A DNA stretch of 64,000 nucleotides from JAMXLO01 sp963812505. GTDB taxonomy: Bacteria > Pseudomonadota > Alphaproteobacteria > Acetobacterales > Acetobacteraceae. A program made the translations under genes and the position numbers. The stretch is taken from assembly GCA_963812505.1 (NCBI GenBank), contig CAWEVM010000013.1:1-64000 (forward strand), given 5' to 3'. Position 1 is the stretch's first letter. Every line of letters begins with the position of its first letter. The notes beneath the pieces are model-generated. The model worked only from the letters and a program-made list of their open reading frames with translations, was not told the origin of the DNA and searched no databases. Positions 51,571-59,892 of this stretch are shown here, piece by piece.

Positions 51571-52791
51571 ATGCCGCTCGCACGCCGCACCCTGCTCGCC
51601 AGCGCCGCCGCCCTTGGCGCGACGCCGATCCTCCGTGTCCGCGCGCAATCGAGGCCGGTCATCCGGCTTGGCGTGCTGACCGACCTGTCAGGCACCTACC
51701 GCGACAATACCGGCCCCACATCGGTTGCCGCAGCGCAGCTCGCGATCGAGGAGATGAAGCCGCACCTCGACTTTGACGTGGACCTGATCAGCGCTGACCA
51801 TCAGAACAAGCCCGATGTCGCCGCGACGATCGCCCGCCAGTGGTACGACCAGGGCATCGACGCCACGATCGATGTGCCGACTTCCTCGGTGGCACTCGCG
51901 GTCGCGCAGGTGGCCAAGGAAAAAGACAAGATCATGCTCAACGCATCGGCCACGGTCGCGGCGTTGACCTGGCAGCAGTGCAGCCCGAACTCCATCGTGT
52001 GGAGCTTCGACACCTATGAGAACGCGCACAACACTGGCGGCGCGTTGATGGCGTCCGGCAACAAGTCGTGGTTCTTCATCACCGCCAACTACGCGTTCGG
52101 GCAGTCACTGGCGGACCTGACCAAGGAAGTTGTGACGGCGGGCGGCGGCGAGGTGAAGGGCGACTTGCGTTATCCGTTCCCCGACACTACCGACTTCTCG
52201 TCCTACATCACGCAGGCGGCGTCGAGCGGTGCCAAGGTGCTTGGCCTGGCGAACGCCGGTCTGGACACCCAGAACTGTATCAAGCAGGCCGCCGAGTTCG
52301 GCCTGAACAAGACAATGAAGATCGCACCGCTGCTGCTGTTCATCACCGACGTGCATTCGCTCGGGCTCGACGTCTGCGGCGGGTTGACCACGACCGAGAC
52401 GTTCTACTGGGATCTGAACGACCGGACCCGCGCGTTCACCAAGCGGATGCTCCAGAAGGCACCGAACAACTATCCGAACCAGGCGCATGCGAGCTCTTAC
52501 GCGATCACACTGCACTATCTGAAGACGGCGCAGGCGCTGGGCGCGGCCGAGGCGAAGAAGAGCGGACGGGCGACGGTGGCGAAGATGAAGTCGATCCCAA
52601 CCGACGATGACGCATTCGGCAAGGGGCGTGTGCGGGCCGACGGGCGTGGCGAGTTCCCGGCCTACCTGTTCCAGGTGAAGACCAAGGCCGAGAGCAAGGG
52701 ACCGTGGGATCTCTATACGCTGGTGCACACCTCGCCGCCGTCGGAGGTACTGCATCCGCTTGCCGACACGTGCAAATTCCCGACGGCCTGA
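51571..52791 (+). CDS. Tat-exported ABC transporter substrate-binding protein (Peripla_BP_6 type)
   Basis: 406 residues. The twin-arginine signal is MPLARRTLLASAAALGATPILRVRAQ in outline (RRTLL). The mature protein has the two-lobed type I fold of branched-chain amino-acid/amide binding proteins: LGVLTDLSGTYRDNTGPTSV, LISADHQNKPDVAATIARQW, KSWFFITANYAFGQSLADL. The ligand cannot be read from sequence. No permease or ATPase genes lie beside it, so it is an orphan binding protein. ATG follows gaggagtaatcgtcc. Confidence 0.88.
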   Translation: MPLARRTLLASAAALGATPILRVRAQSRPVIRLGVLTDLSGTYRDNTGPTSVAAAQLAIEEMKPHLDFDVDLISADHQNKPDVAATIARQWYDQGIDATIDVPTSSVALAVAQVAKEKDKIMLNASATVAALTWQQCSPNSIVWSFDTYENAHNTGGALMASGNKSWFFITANYAFGQSLADLTKEVVTAGGGEVKGDLRYPFPDTTDFSSYITQAASSGAKVLGLANAGLDTQNCIKQAAEFGLNKTMKIAPLLLFITDVHSLGLDVCGGLTTTETFYWDLNDRTRAFTKRMLQKAPNNYPNQAHASSYAITLHYLKTAQALGAAEAKKSGRATVAKMKSIPTDDDAFGKGRVRADGRGEFPAYLFQVKTKAESKGPWDLYTLVHTSPPSEVLHPLADTCKFPTA

Positions 52792-52844
52792 CGGGCCGAG
52801 GTCGTGGCCGGGCGTCCGGCCGCGACCACCCACAATGTTAGGCG

Positions 52845-53054
52845 CTATTCAGCAGCGACCATGAGCGCTGCGGGTTCGGCTGTCTCGTCGTGCAGGACAT
52901 GGCCGTAGCGGCTAAGCCACAGCCGGCCAAGGCGTGCCGCCTCGGAGGGGGTCAGCCACGACCATTCGGCACCGCGTGCACGAATGGCCACCCAGGTGGT
53001 ATCGCCATCGACCACGCGCTCTTCGACTGTGTAGGGGCTAATTGCCTGAGTCAT
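52845..53054 (-). CDS. Small hypothetical protein
   Basis: 69 residues, MTQAISPYTVEERVVDGDTTW, then AIRARGAEWSWLTPSEAARLGRLWLSRYG in outline. No signal peptide and no recognised domain. It looks like a small conserved alphaproteobacterial protein, but I cannot name a family. The 139 bases to the next gene show nothing. Confidence 0.55.
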   Translation of the reverse strand: MTQAISPYTVEERVVDGDTTWVAIRARGAEWSWLTPSEAARLGRLWLSRYGHVLHDETAEPAALMVAAE

Positions 53055-53193
53055 ATCGTGTCGGCTTCAATACTGTTGCACTCTAAAGGTTAATATCATG
53101 GCCCGTGGCGAGTCGCCACATAAAAGCCCCAATTGCCGCCGGTCAGCTCGCGTCGCGGGGTGCTGTTGCTTTGGTACCGCTCGCGCTGATGGC

Positions 53194-54030
53194 TCAGGCG
53201 TGAACGCGCTTGCCGGCCGGCACGCCGAGTAGTTTCTCGGCGGCGTCGGCGACCGCCGGTTCGAGCGGACGCGGCTGCAGTTCCACACCCTTGGACAGAC
53301 GATCGACTATGATCCGGAACGCCGCCAGCCTGGCGAACGGCTTGTTGTTCGCCGGGATCACATGCCAGGGCGCGCGGCGGGTGGAGGTCTTGTCCACCAT
53401 ATCCTCGATCGCATCCTGGTAGTCCTGCCAGTGGCCGCGATTGCGGAAGTCCTCATATGAAAGCTTCCAGCGCTTCAGCGGATCGGTCAGCCGCGCGCGG
53501 AAGCGACGGAGCTGCTCCTCGGGCGTGATGTGCAGGAACAGCTTGACCAGACACGCGCCGTCGGCCAGCAGCATGCGCTCGAAGTTGTTGATCTCATCAT
53601 AGGCACGGTGCCACTCGGTCGCGCTGGCGAAGGCTTCGACACGTTCGACCAGCACGCGGCCGTACCAGGAGCGGTCGAACACGACGATCTGGCCGTGCTG
53701 CGGCAAATGCTCCCAGAAGCGCTGGAGATAATGCAGAGACTTTTCCCGCCCGCTCGGTGCGGCGGTGGCGTGCACCTTGAAGCTGCGAGGATCGAGCGCC
53801 CAGCCGAGCCGGCGCACAACGCCTCCCTTGCCGGCGGTGTCCCAGCCTTCCAGCACGATGACGGCGCGATGCGCCGTGCCGAGATAGGCCTGCTGCACCA
53901 GCTGCAGCGTCTCCTGCATGGTGGCGAGACGGCGTTCATAATCGGCGAACTCAACCGTCGGGAAGTGCCTGATCGCGGCGAGGCGAGGCCGGTTGAGCAC
54001 AACAAAGTCGGTGGATTTCATGTGAGCCAT
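53194..54030 (-). CDS. ppk2: Polyphosphate kinase 2 family protein
   Basis: PPK2 enzymes use polyphosphate to phosphorylate nucleoside mono- or diphosphates. 278 residues: Walker A VLEGWDTAGKGGVVRRLGW, lid region SGREKSLHYLQRFWEHLPQHG, and Walker B VVFDRSWYGRVLVERVEAF. Further conserved parts are KLFLHITPEEQLRRFRARLTDPLKRWKLS in outline and APWHVIPANNKPFARLAAFR. One-domain size. Subclass (ADP- or AMP-phosphorylating) is not certain. Its ATG shares a base with the stop of the DUF2336 gene (TAATG), indicating translational coupling. Confidence 0.92.
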   Translation of the reverse strand: MAHMKSTDFVVLNRPRLAAIRHFPTVEFADYERRLATMQETLQLVQQAYLGTAHRAVIVLEGWDTAGKGGVVRRLGWALDPRSFKVHATAAPSGREKSLHYLQRFWEHLPQHGQIVVFDRSWYGRVLVERVEAFASATEWHRAYDEINNFERMLLADGACLVKLFLHITPEEQLRRFRARLTDPLKRWKLSYEDFRNRGHWQDYQDAIEDMVDKTSTRRAPWHVIPANNKPFARLAAFRIIVDRLSKGVELQPRPLEPAVADAAEKLLGVPAGKRVHA

Positions 54031-55139
54031 TACGCCGAAACAATCAGCATATCACTCAACTTGTCCAGCAGGTAGTCGAGATCCTCCTGCGGCAGGTCCT
54101 CGAACTGCGTCAGGATGCGGGTGATCACGCGCGAGCGGTAGCGCTCTCGGTCGCGCTCGCCGCCGTCGAATTCGGTGCCCCGCACCACGTCGAGGGCGAC
54201 CCGTACGGCGGCCAGCAGCCGCGTCGGCATGCCGGCTTTCTCGTACAATGAGGCGAGGCCGTTCGGCCCGGCGTCATGGATCAGAATGCGCGCATTGATT
54301 GGCGGAATCCCGGACATCACCGCCAACGCCACCTCGAAGAAGGCGAGATCGCCGAGGCACAGAGCGCGGAGCACAAGCAGCGGCGTGAGACGCTGATTGC
54401 GGTGCATCTGGCGCACCAGCCGTTCCAGCTCCTGCTCGCTGGCGCCAAGGCTGAGGTGCAACGTCGCCCGCTCGCGGCTTTGCAGAACCATGTCGGTGGC
54501 AAGCGAGACCGGCAGTTCGTGATGGCTGATCAGATAGGACTGAAGCCGGGCGGACACCATGACCACCAGACGCTCGGCGATCGTCACCGGCAGGTCGGCA
54601 CGATGCACGATGTTCGCCTTGACGCGGTCGCTGTCGGCGAAGCGGTCAAGCGCGGTTGCCAGGCTCGCCGCGGCAATCCGGGCCTGAGCGTTGCCCATCA
54701 GCACCGCCACTGCGGTCTCGCTGCCCTGCGTCGCCAAAGCGTCGGCGACCTGTTCGGACACTCCGGACCGACCGGCAATCGTCTCCTGCTTCTGTGTGGA
54801 GCCGTGGCGAATGAGCTCCATCAGATCGGTATCGGTGACCACCGGCGAGTCGGCGAGGATCGGCAACGCCACCGCCTCGACATCGTTGGCAAGCCGCAGC
54901 GCCACGTCGTGCGGCAGGTGCCTTGCGCCGCGAAGACTTTGCGACAAGGCGCTCCGCACCGCCAGCTCAACGTCTTTCGCCATGGCTCGGATGATGTCAT
55001 GCGCGATTTCCAGCTCTGCCTCAGTCAGCAGGGCACTGTCGATCTCGCGTGCCAGCTTGTCCGCCACCTCGGCGCGCACCGAAGCGGACGGCTCCGTCAG
55101 CAGACGCGCAACGTCGGCCTGCGTAAGGGATGACGCCAT
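54030..55139 (-). CDS. DUF2336 domain protein
   Basis: 369 residues, almost all alpha-helical and HEAT-like: LTEPSASVRAEVADKLAREID at the start, then DVALRLANDVEAVALPILADSPVVTDTDLMELI (in outline), VSEQVADALATQGSETAVAVL, and DLPVTIAERLVVMVSARLQ. This pattern is DUF2336, found mainly in alphaproteobacteria and suspected in signal transduction. No enzyme motif. It is coupled to the polyphosphate kinase 2 gene, a pairing worth testing. Confidence 0.85.
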   Translation of the reverse strand: MASSLTQADVARLLTEPSASVRAEVADKLAREIDSALLTEAELEIAHDIIRAMAKDVELAVRSALSQSLRGARHLPHDVALRLANDVEAVALPILADSPVVTDTDLMELIRHGSTQKQETIAGRSGVSEQVADALATQGSETAVAVLMGNAQARIAAASLATALDRFADSDRVKANIVHRADLPVTIAERLVVMVSARLQSYLISHHELPVSLATDMVLQSRERATLHLSLGASEQELERLVRQMHRNQRLTPLLVLRALCLGDLAFFEVALAVMSGIPPINARILIHDAGPNGLASLYEKAGMPTRLLAAVRVALDVVRGTEFDGGERDRERYRSRVITRILTQFEDLPQEDLDYLLDKLSDMLIVSA

Positions 55140-55313
55140 GACACGACACGATGGCGCGAAACTATTAGGGGTGAGTTAATCGGGATGCACGGGCCCTCGG
55201 GGGTTGCTGCGAAATAACTGCTTCAGGTTCGGCACAGCCGTTTCGAGCCGTGGACATGACTTGGAGAGGCAAGCGCGTCACTAGAGATGATTCGGGTATT
55301 CCCCGTGTCTCCT

Positions 55314-57308
55314 TTATAGTTTCAGCGAGCCTGCAGCATCGGCGAGCGCCTGGTGCGCCTTGTCCGCCGCGGCAGTTGCCTGATCAATCGCCTGTCTCAG
55401 CTTGTCCAGCTCCGTCTCATCTGCATCCAGCGCGCGCGTCAGCCTGGCGTGCAGCGCGTCATTTGCTGCCACCACGGCCAGATTGCGGCGAATGCGATCC
55501 TCATCCTCCAGCATCAATGCCTGCTGCGCCTTGAGCTGGTTGAGCGTCGCGCGCTTCGAGGCCTCTTCCTGGCGCAGTGCGGCAAGCCGCAGCAACGCAG
55601 CACGTGCCTCCGGTGTCAGTGTCTGTTCGTTCAGCAGCCGCACCACCACCTGCGCGTCATCTGCCAACAACGCGGTCTGCTCGCTTTCCAGCCGGTCGAT
55701 GTAGGCAGTCAGCTTCCGCACCTCACCTGGGTTCAACGCCACCGGCACACGCCATGCGGTGGCGGTCTCCTCGGTGCCGGCGATGGGTCCGCCCTGCAGC
55801 GTCAGCGTGCGATCGCCGTCTTTGGGGATATCCACCAGCACCCGACGCGGCTCGTTGGCGGGTCCGGTGAGCGTCATGCGCAACAACTCGCGCTGCCGCG
55901 TGGTGATGTGAAGCACGCCATCGGCGGCGGTGAGCGACGCGAGCGCTGTCTCGCCGGTGCTGCTGCGCTCCACCGTGGTCCGCAGGTCCTGGGCAAAGGA
56001 CAGCAGCCGACGCTCGCCGGCCGGTAGCCCGCCTAGCCTCGCGTTCCCCGCAAAGGTCGCCGCGCCCGACGCATCATACAGTGTCAGCACTCCGGCTGGC
56101 ATCGATGCACCCGTGTCGTTGGTGATGCGGATCGCCGACAGCGGATGCGGATCGTCGCCGGCGGCAAGGTCAACCCGCTCGGCCGGGATACTGCGATCGA
56201 TTATCGGCACGCTGGCGGTGTGGCCGGCGGCGAGCATCACCGGTGAAGGAAGCTGAAAGATGGTTTCTTCTGAACCCTCGGCGGCCTGTACTTGATCAGC
56301 CGGCTCGGCCATGACTTGGGCCGGCGTAACGGGTGCCGGAGCAGCCATTGCCCGGGCAGCGCCAGCCGGCGCGGGCGCGGACTTCTGCATCGCCAGTTCC
56401 GCCGGTCGCGCGCGCGTATCCACATTCGGCAAGATGCGACCGAGGACTTCGACCGGCACTTCTGGTCGCTGCACGTAGTAGCTCTGATAGATCGCCTGTC
56501 GGAAGGTGACCGGATTGCCGTATTGCAGCGTCAGCGCGACACCATCCCAGTTGGCGCCCGACTGGTTCTCGAGCACCGCCCAGCCCTGCAGCCGCGCGGG
56601 ATCGCCGTCCTTCGCCGGCAGCACCAGCCGATACGACGCCTTCCATAGCGGCGCCGCGGTGACATAGCCGACGCGCACCGTGCGGTGGCCATCGCCCGTG
56701 CTGTGCAGCGTGAAATGGCGCAAGCTCTGGTTGGCCTCGCGGCGCAGCAACTCAAGCGCCTCGCCGATCCGCCCACGCAGTTCGGGGTCGGTGACCTGGA
56801 TGCTGTCGGCTTCCTCCAGCACGAACTGGCGCAGGCCCTCGGGGCTGAGGATGGTGACACGGGTACGCTGCACCGTCGCCTGCGGCTGGCCGACGGGCGC
56901 CGGCAGCGTCTCGGCTAGGCGGTCGGCGTGCACGATGCGGCCGGCCATGGGACGCGGCCCCTGGACGCTGATTTCCACGCCCTGCAGGCTGTTGAGGTAG
57001 TCGACCGAGGATCGCAGGGCGTCGGGGCCGAACGGCACATTGCCGAAGTTCGCACGCGTGTTGTCGCGTCCCGGCAGTTCCACCGTGCCGACCGCGCCGG
57101 CGCTGTCGAAGACCACCAATGAGGTGAGCACGTCGTCCACCTGATCGAGCGGCACGTCGAGGCCAAGTGTCGCCGGGCCATCCACCTCGGTCTCGTACTC
57201 GAAGTAGCCAACACCGGCTGAGGACAGCATTACCCGCTTCAGCGCCAGATCGGCGGCAGCGGCCGGGGTCGCGCCGAGCAGGAGGAGCGCCAGGATCAGG
57301 CGGTACAT
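55314..57308 (-). CDS. DUF4139 domain exported protein
   Basis: 664 residues with a signal peptide (MYRLILALLLLGATPAAAA). Early region: LALKRVMLSSAGVGYFEYETEVDG and LDVPLDQVDDVLTSLVVFD. The DUF4139 body includes TVRVGYVTAAPLWKASYRLVL, LQGWAVLENQSGANWDGVALTL, SVPIIDRSIPAERVDLA and RAIRITND-type text. A long C-terminal coiled coil (RLAALRQEEASKRATLNQLKAQQALML in outline, DADETELDKLRQAIDQATAAAD) ends the protein. Function unknown; probably periplasmic. Confidence 0.85.
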   Translation of the reverse strand: MYRLILALLLLGATPAAAADLALKRVMLSSAGVGYFEYETEVDGPATLGLDVPLDQVDDVLTSLVVFDSAGAVGTVELPGRDNTRANFGNVPFGPDALRSSVDYLNSLQGVEISVQGPRPMAGRIVHADRLAETLPAPVGQPQATVQRTRVTILSPEGLRQFVLEEADSIQVTDPELRGRIGEALELLRREANQSLRHFTLHSTGDGHRTVRVGYVTAAPLWKASYRLVLPAKDGDPARLQGWAVLENQSGANWDGVALTLQYGNPVTFRQAIYQSYYVQRPEVPVEVLGRILPNVDTRARPAELAMQKSAPAPAGAARAMAAPAPVTPAQVMAEPADQVQAAEGSEETIFQLPSPVMLAAGHTASVPIIDRSIPAERVDLAAGDDPHPLSAIRITNDTGASMPAGVLTLYDASGAATFAGNARLGGLPAGERRLLSFAQDLRTTVERSSTGETALASLTAADGVLHITTRQRELLRMTLTGPANEPRRVLVDIPKDGDRTLTLQGGPIAGTEETATAWRVPVALNPGEVRKLTAYIDRLESEQTALLADDAQVVVRLLNEQTLTPEARAALLRLAALRQEEASKRATLNQLKAQQALMLEDEDRIRRNLAVVAANDALHARLTRALDADETELDKLRQAIDQATAAADKAHQALADAAGSLKL

Positions 57309-57360
57309 TGCATCCTCCGGTCTGTTGCCTTGGCGGTCGCATTGGTGACAATAGCGATTC

Positions 57361-57576
57361 GTGGCCTTGGGTGTGAGGGATCTTTATTTGTTCGATGCGA
57401 TCTCTGACTACGACGTTAGGCTTGCGCAGATCGTGACAGGCGTGACCATGGCGGCGTTCATTGGCGTTGGCCTGACCCCCGGTCTACGCCAACACGCTAC
57501 CGCACTCAGGGGAGCACTGCTCGCGCTCTATCTTCTTGTCTGCGGTGTTCTTGTCAGCCACGCCCTGGTGCGATGA
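57361..57576 (+). CDS. Small two-helix membrane protein
   Basis: 71 residues beginning at GTG 57361 (ALGVRDLYLFDAISDYDVRLA). Two hydrophobic stretches follow: VTGVTMAAFIGVGLTPG and ALLALYLLVCGVLVSHALV. No family recognised. The next 297 bases (57577-57873) hold no gene that I can support. Confidence 0.45.
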   Translation: MALGVRDLYLFDAISDYDVRLAQIVTGVTMAAFIGVGLTPGLRQHATALRGALLALYLLVCGVLVSHALVR

Positions 57577-57873
57577 ATTCACCCGCTCATTCGACCACCG
57601 CCATGGCGATTCGATTCACCCGCTCTCAGCCATTGCGTGTCCGTAGTCAGTGAATTTGCCGGTCTTTGGATCGGTGCTACCGATATGACCGGGTAAGCTG
57701 TGGCTGGCCAGACGACAATCACATTTGATGCGCCGCGTTGCTCATTCAAAACCGTAGCGCAGAACTCCGACACTGCCTGGAACAATTCAAGCTCGCCAAT
57801 TTCATAGCTTGCGCCATTGACCCGGTTGCGTCGTCGCTGCGTTCCGCGGAATGACAGTTCCGGGGTGGTTATG

Positions 57874-58914
57874 CTATGCGGCGGTTTCCTGACGCGCCGC
57901 GACGCCGATCGGCAACAAGGGGCCGCCACCCAGAACCGACGCTGCCGCGGGGCGATTTGCATAGCGCCGTGCCAGCCAGGCGCACACGACAAGCTGCATC
58001 GGGTGATACAGCATGATCGGCAAGACCACGACACCGAGCGTTGGGCCCGCGAACAGCACGCTGGCGATTGGAATGCCGGCGACCAGCGATTTCTGCGACC
58101 CGCAGAACACCGCCGCGACCTCGTCGGCATGCACAAAGCCGCAAACACGCGCGCCGGCGGAGGTGACGAACAGCGCGACGGCCAACAGTGCCGCGACCAT
58201 GATTGCCAGCGCGCCGAGCATCGCCGGCGGCAACTGGTGCCATATGCCGTGCACCACGGCCGCGCTGAATGCGGTGTAAACGACCAGCAGGATCGAGCCA
58301 CGGTCGGTGACCGTCAGCAGCGATTTGTTGCGGGCCGCCCATGGACCGATCCACGGCCGCAGCAGATGGCCGGCGACGAACGGCAGCAGCAGCTCGGCGA
58401 ACACCTGCCACATGCCCGATATGTCGACACCGCCGCCGCGCACATGCGACATGAAGCCGAACAGCAGCGGCGTCAGCACGATACCGACCAGGCTGGATGC
58501 GGTGGCAGCGCACACGGCGCCGGCCACATTGCCCTGTGCGATCGAGGTGAGCGCGATCGACGACTGCACTGTGGACGGCAACGCGCAGAGGAACAGCACG
58601 CCGAGTATCAATGTGCGATCGAGCACGTGCGGCATCAGCTCGACGAGCACTGACCCCATCAGGGGGAACAGCACGAAGGTTGTGCCGGCGATGCCGGCGT
58701 GCAGTTTCCAGTTGGTCATGCCGGCGAGGATCGCCTCACGCGACAATCGTGCGCCCTGGAGGAAGAACAGCGCCGCGATCGCGCCGACGGCGGCCGCATG
58801 GAAGAACCGTGCGCTGGCACCCTGGCAGGGCAGCATTGTCGCGATGGCGACGGTGCCGGTCAGCGCCATGACGAACACGTCGGGACGCAGCCGCCGGATG
58901 CCTGCTGGCAGCAT
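57874..58914 (-). CDS. Bile acid:sodium symporter-family (SBF-like, YfeH type) transporter
   Basis: 346 residues with about nine or ten membrane helices. Family features are AALFFLQGARLSREAILAG after helix 2, FLCALPSTVQSSIALTSIAQGN (the ALPST/V-SS pattern of the PF13593 branch), CAATASSLVGIVLTPLL, and FCGSQKSLVAGIPIA near the second half. The natural substrate is unknown for most bacterial members. Sodium coupling is inferred from the family. Confidence 0.85.
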   Translation of the reverse strand: MLPAGIRRLRPDVFVMALTGTVAIATMLPCQGASARFFHAAAVGAIAALFFLQGARLSREAILAGMTNWKLHAGIAGTTFVLFPLMGSVLVELMPHVLDRTLILGVLFLCALPSTVQSSIALTSIAQGNVAGAVCAATASSLVGIVLTPLLFGFMSHVRGGGVDISGMWQVFAELLLPFVAGHLLRPWIGPWAARNKSLLTVTDRGSILLVVYTAFSAAVVHGIWHQLPPAMLGALAIMVAALLAVALFVTSAGARVCGFVHADEVAAVFCGSQKSLVAGIPIASVLFAGPTLGVVVLPIMLYHPMQLVVCAWLARRYANRPAAASVLGGGPLLPIGVAARQETAA

Positions 58915-59040
58915 GGCCTGGACTCCTCGGTTATCGGGGGATCAGGAACTTAGGTCTGGCGGAGAGCGGCGAGATACTCAGTCCGGCGGTGCGAAACTGG
59001 TCAGGTTTGGTAAAGGAATTCTCAATGCGCTGGCGGATCG

Positions 59041-59340
59041 TCACGGGGCTATATCGTGGCGCTCCAGGCTGACCAGCATTTGCCGGTTCACGCGGCAGAA
59101 GCGGTCGTTGACCTGCGTCGTCGTGGTGTCCTTGTTGTCCAGCACGAGGGCCTTGGCGAGCATGGCGACGCATGCGCGGTCGAGGCCGTTCGCGCTGCGA
59201 CAGAGAAACAACGCCCGCGACATGGCGGAAGTGGTGACGTTGGATTGGGCCGGCGCCGGCTGGGCCGTCAGCGGCAGGATGACTGCCCAGATCGCTATGA
59301 GTCCGAATGCGATTGCGGCGGCAACAATGAACTGACGCAT
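59041..59340 (-). CDS. Small exported hypothetical protein
   Basis: 99 residues. N-terminal signal or anchor MRQFIVAAAIAFGLIAIWAVILPLTAQ in outline, then a mature region with two cysteines (FLCRSANGLDRACVAMLAK) and DRFCRVNRQMLVSLE. No family recognised. Probably periplasmic. Gaps on both sides (58915-59040, 59341-59443) show nothing. Confidence 0.55.
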   Translation of the reverse strand: MRQFIVAAAIAFGLIAIWAVILPLTAQPAPAQSNVTTSAMSRALFLCRSANGLDRACVAMLAKALVLDNKDTTTTQVNDRFCRVNRQMLVSLERHDIAP

Positions 59341-59443
59341 GACAGGTCTGTCCCCAGCTCTGGCGAGATGTTAAGTGGTGGCTCGCCCGTTATCCGCACT
59401 TTGCTGTGGCAAATGGTCGTTTGATATGAACCGCGTCACAGTT

Positions 59444-59722
59444 TCACGACCAATGACCGGGCACCCAGTAATTTCCTTGCCAGTGTCCTGGGATCCAGCC
59501 GGAGGTGGGCGGAGCGTAATAGGCGGGGGCAGGATAATAGGCGGGTGGGGCATAGTAGGCGGGCGGCGGCGGCACCACGACGGGCGGAACATAGGTGCCG
59601 ACGCCCCAGCCATAGCCATGCCACCAGGCACGGGCCGGCTTGGGGGCCGCGGCGACACCGATAGCGGCGAGGCCAAGTACCGTGCAGGTGACCGCGATTC
59701 TTCGGGCGGCTGAGGCGATCAT
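59444..59722 (-). CDS. Small exported proline/tyrosine-rich protein
   Basis: 92 residues. Signal peptide MIASAARRIAVTCTVLGLAAIGVAAA in outline. The mature part has YGWGVGTYVPPVVV, repeated AYYAPPAYYPAPAYYAPP, and the tail GWIPGHWQGNYWVPGHW. The GHW repeats are typical of the YXWGXW family of envelope-associated proteins. Start ATG 59722 is chosen because the signal peptide begins there. Confidence 0.65.
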   Translation of the reverse strand: MIASAARRIAVTCTVLGLAAIGVAAAPKPARAWWHGYGWGVGTYVPPVVVPPPPAYYAPPAYYPAPAYYAPPTSGWIPGHWQGNYWVPGHWS

Positions 59723-59864
59723 TGTTGGTGTCTCCCTGTGTCTTGTCGTTCGCTGCCGAGACGCTAGTCGCTGCGGATCGGCGCCGGACACAGGAGACAT
59801 CGTTCGCCGTGATGCGGGGGAAATGGCGGGGGGTTTTCGCCTTGCGTCGCCCCAGCTCCCGTCC

Positions 59865-59892
59865 CTAACCCCCTCCCATGGGGCGAGGGGGA
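59865..59892 (-). repeat. G/C-rich palindrome (repeat copy 3), reaching into the acyl-CoA synthetase gene
   Basis: taaccccctcccat faces ggggcgagggggaga, the same class as the copies at 15575, 28886 and 63545. Read on the minus strand it encodes the last residues (SPPRPMGGG) and the stop codon of the acyl-CoA synthetase gene, so it seems to have replaced that gene's original end. Confidence 0.7.
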
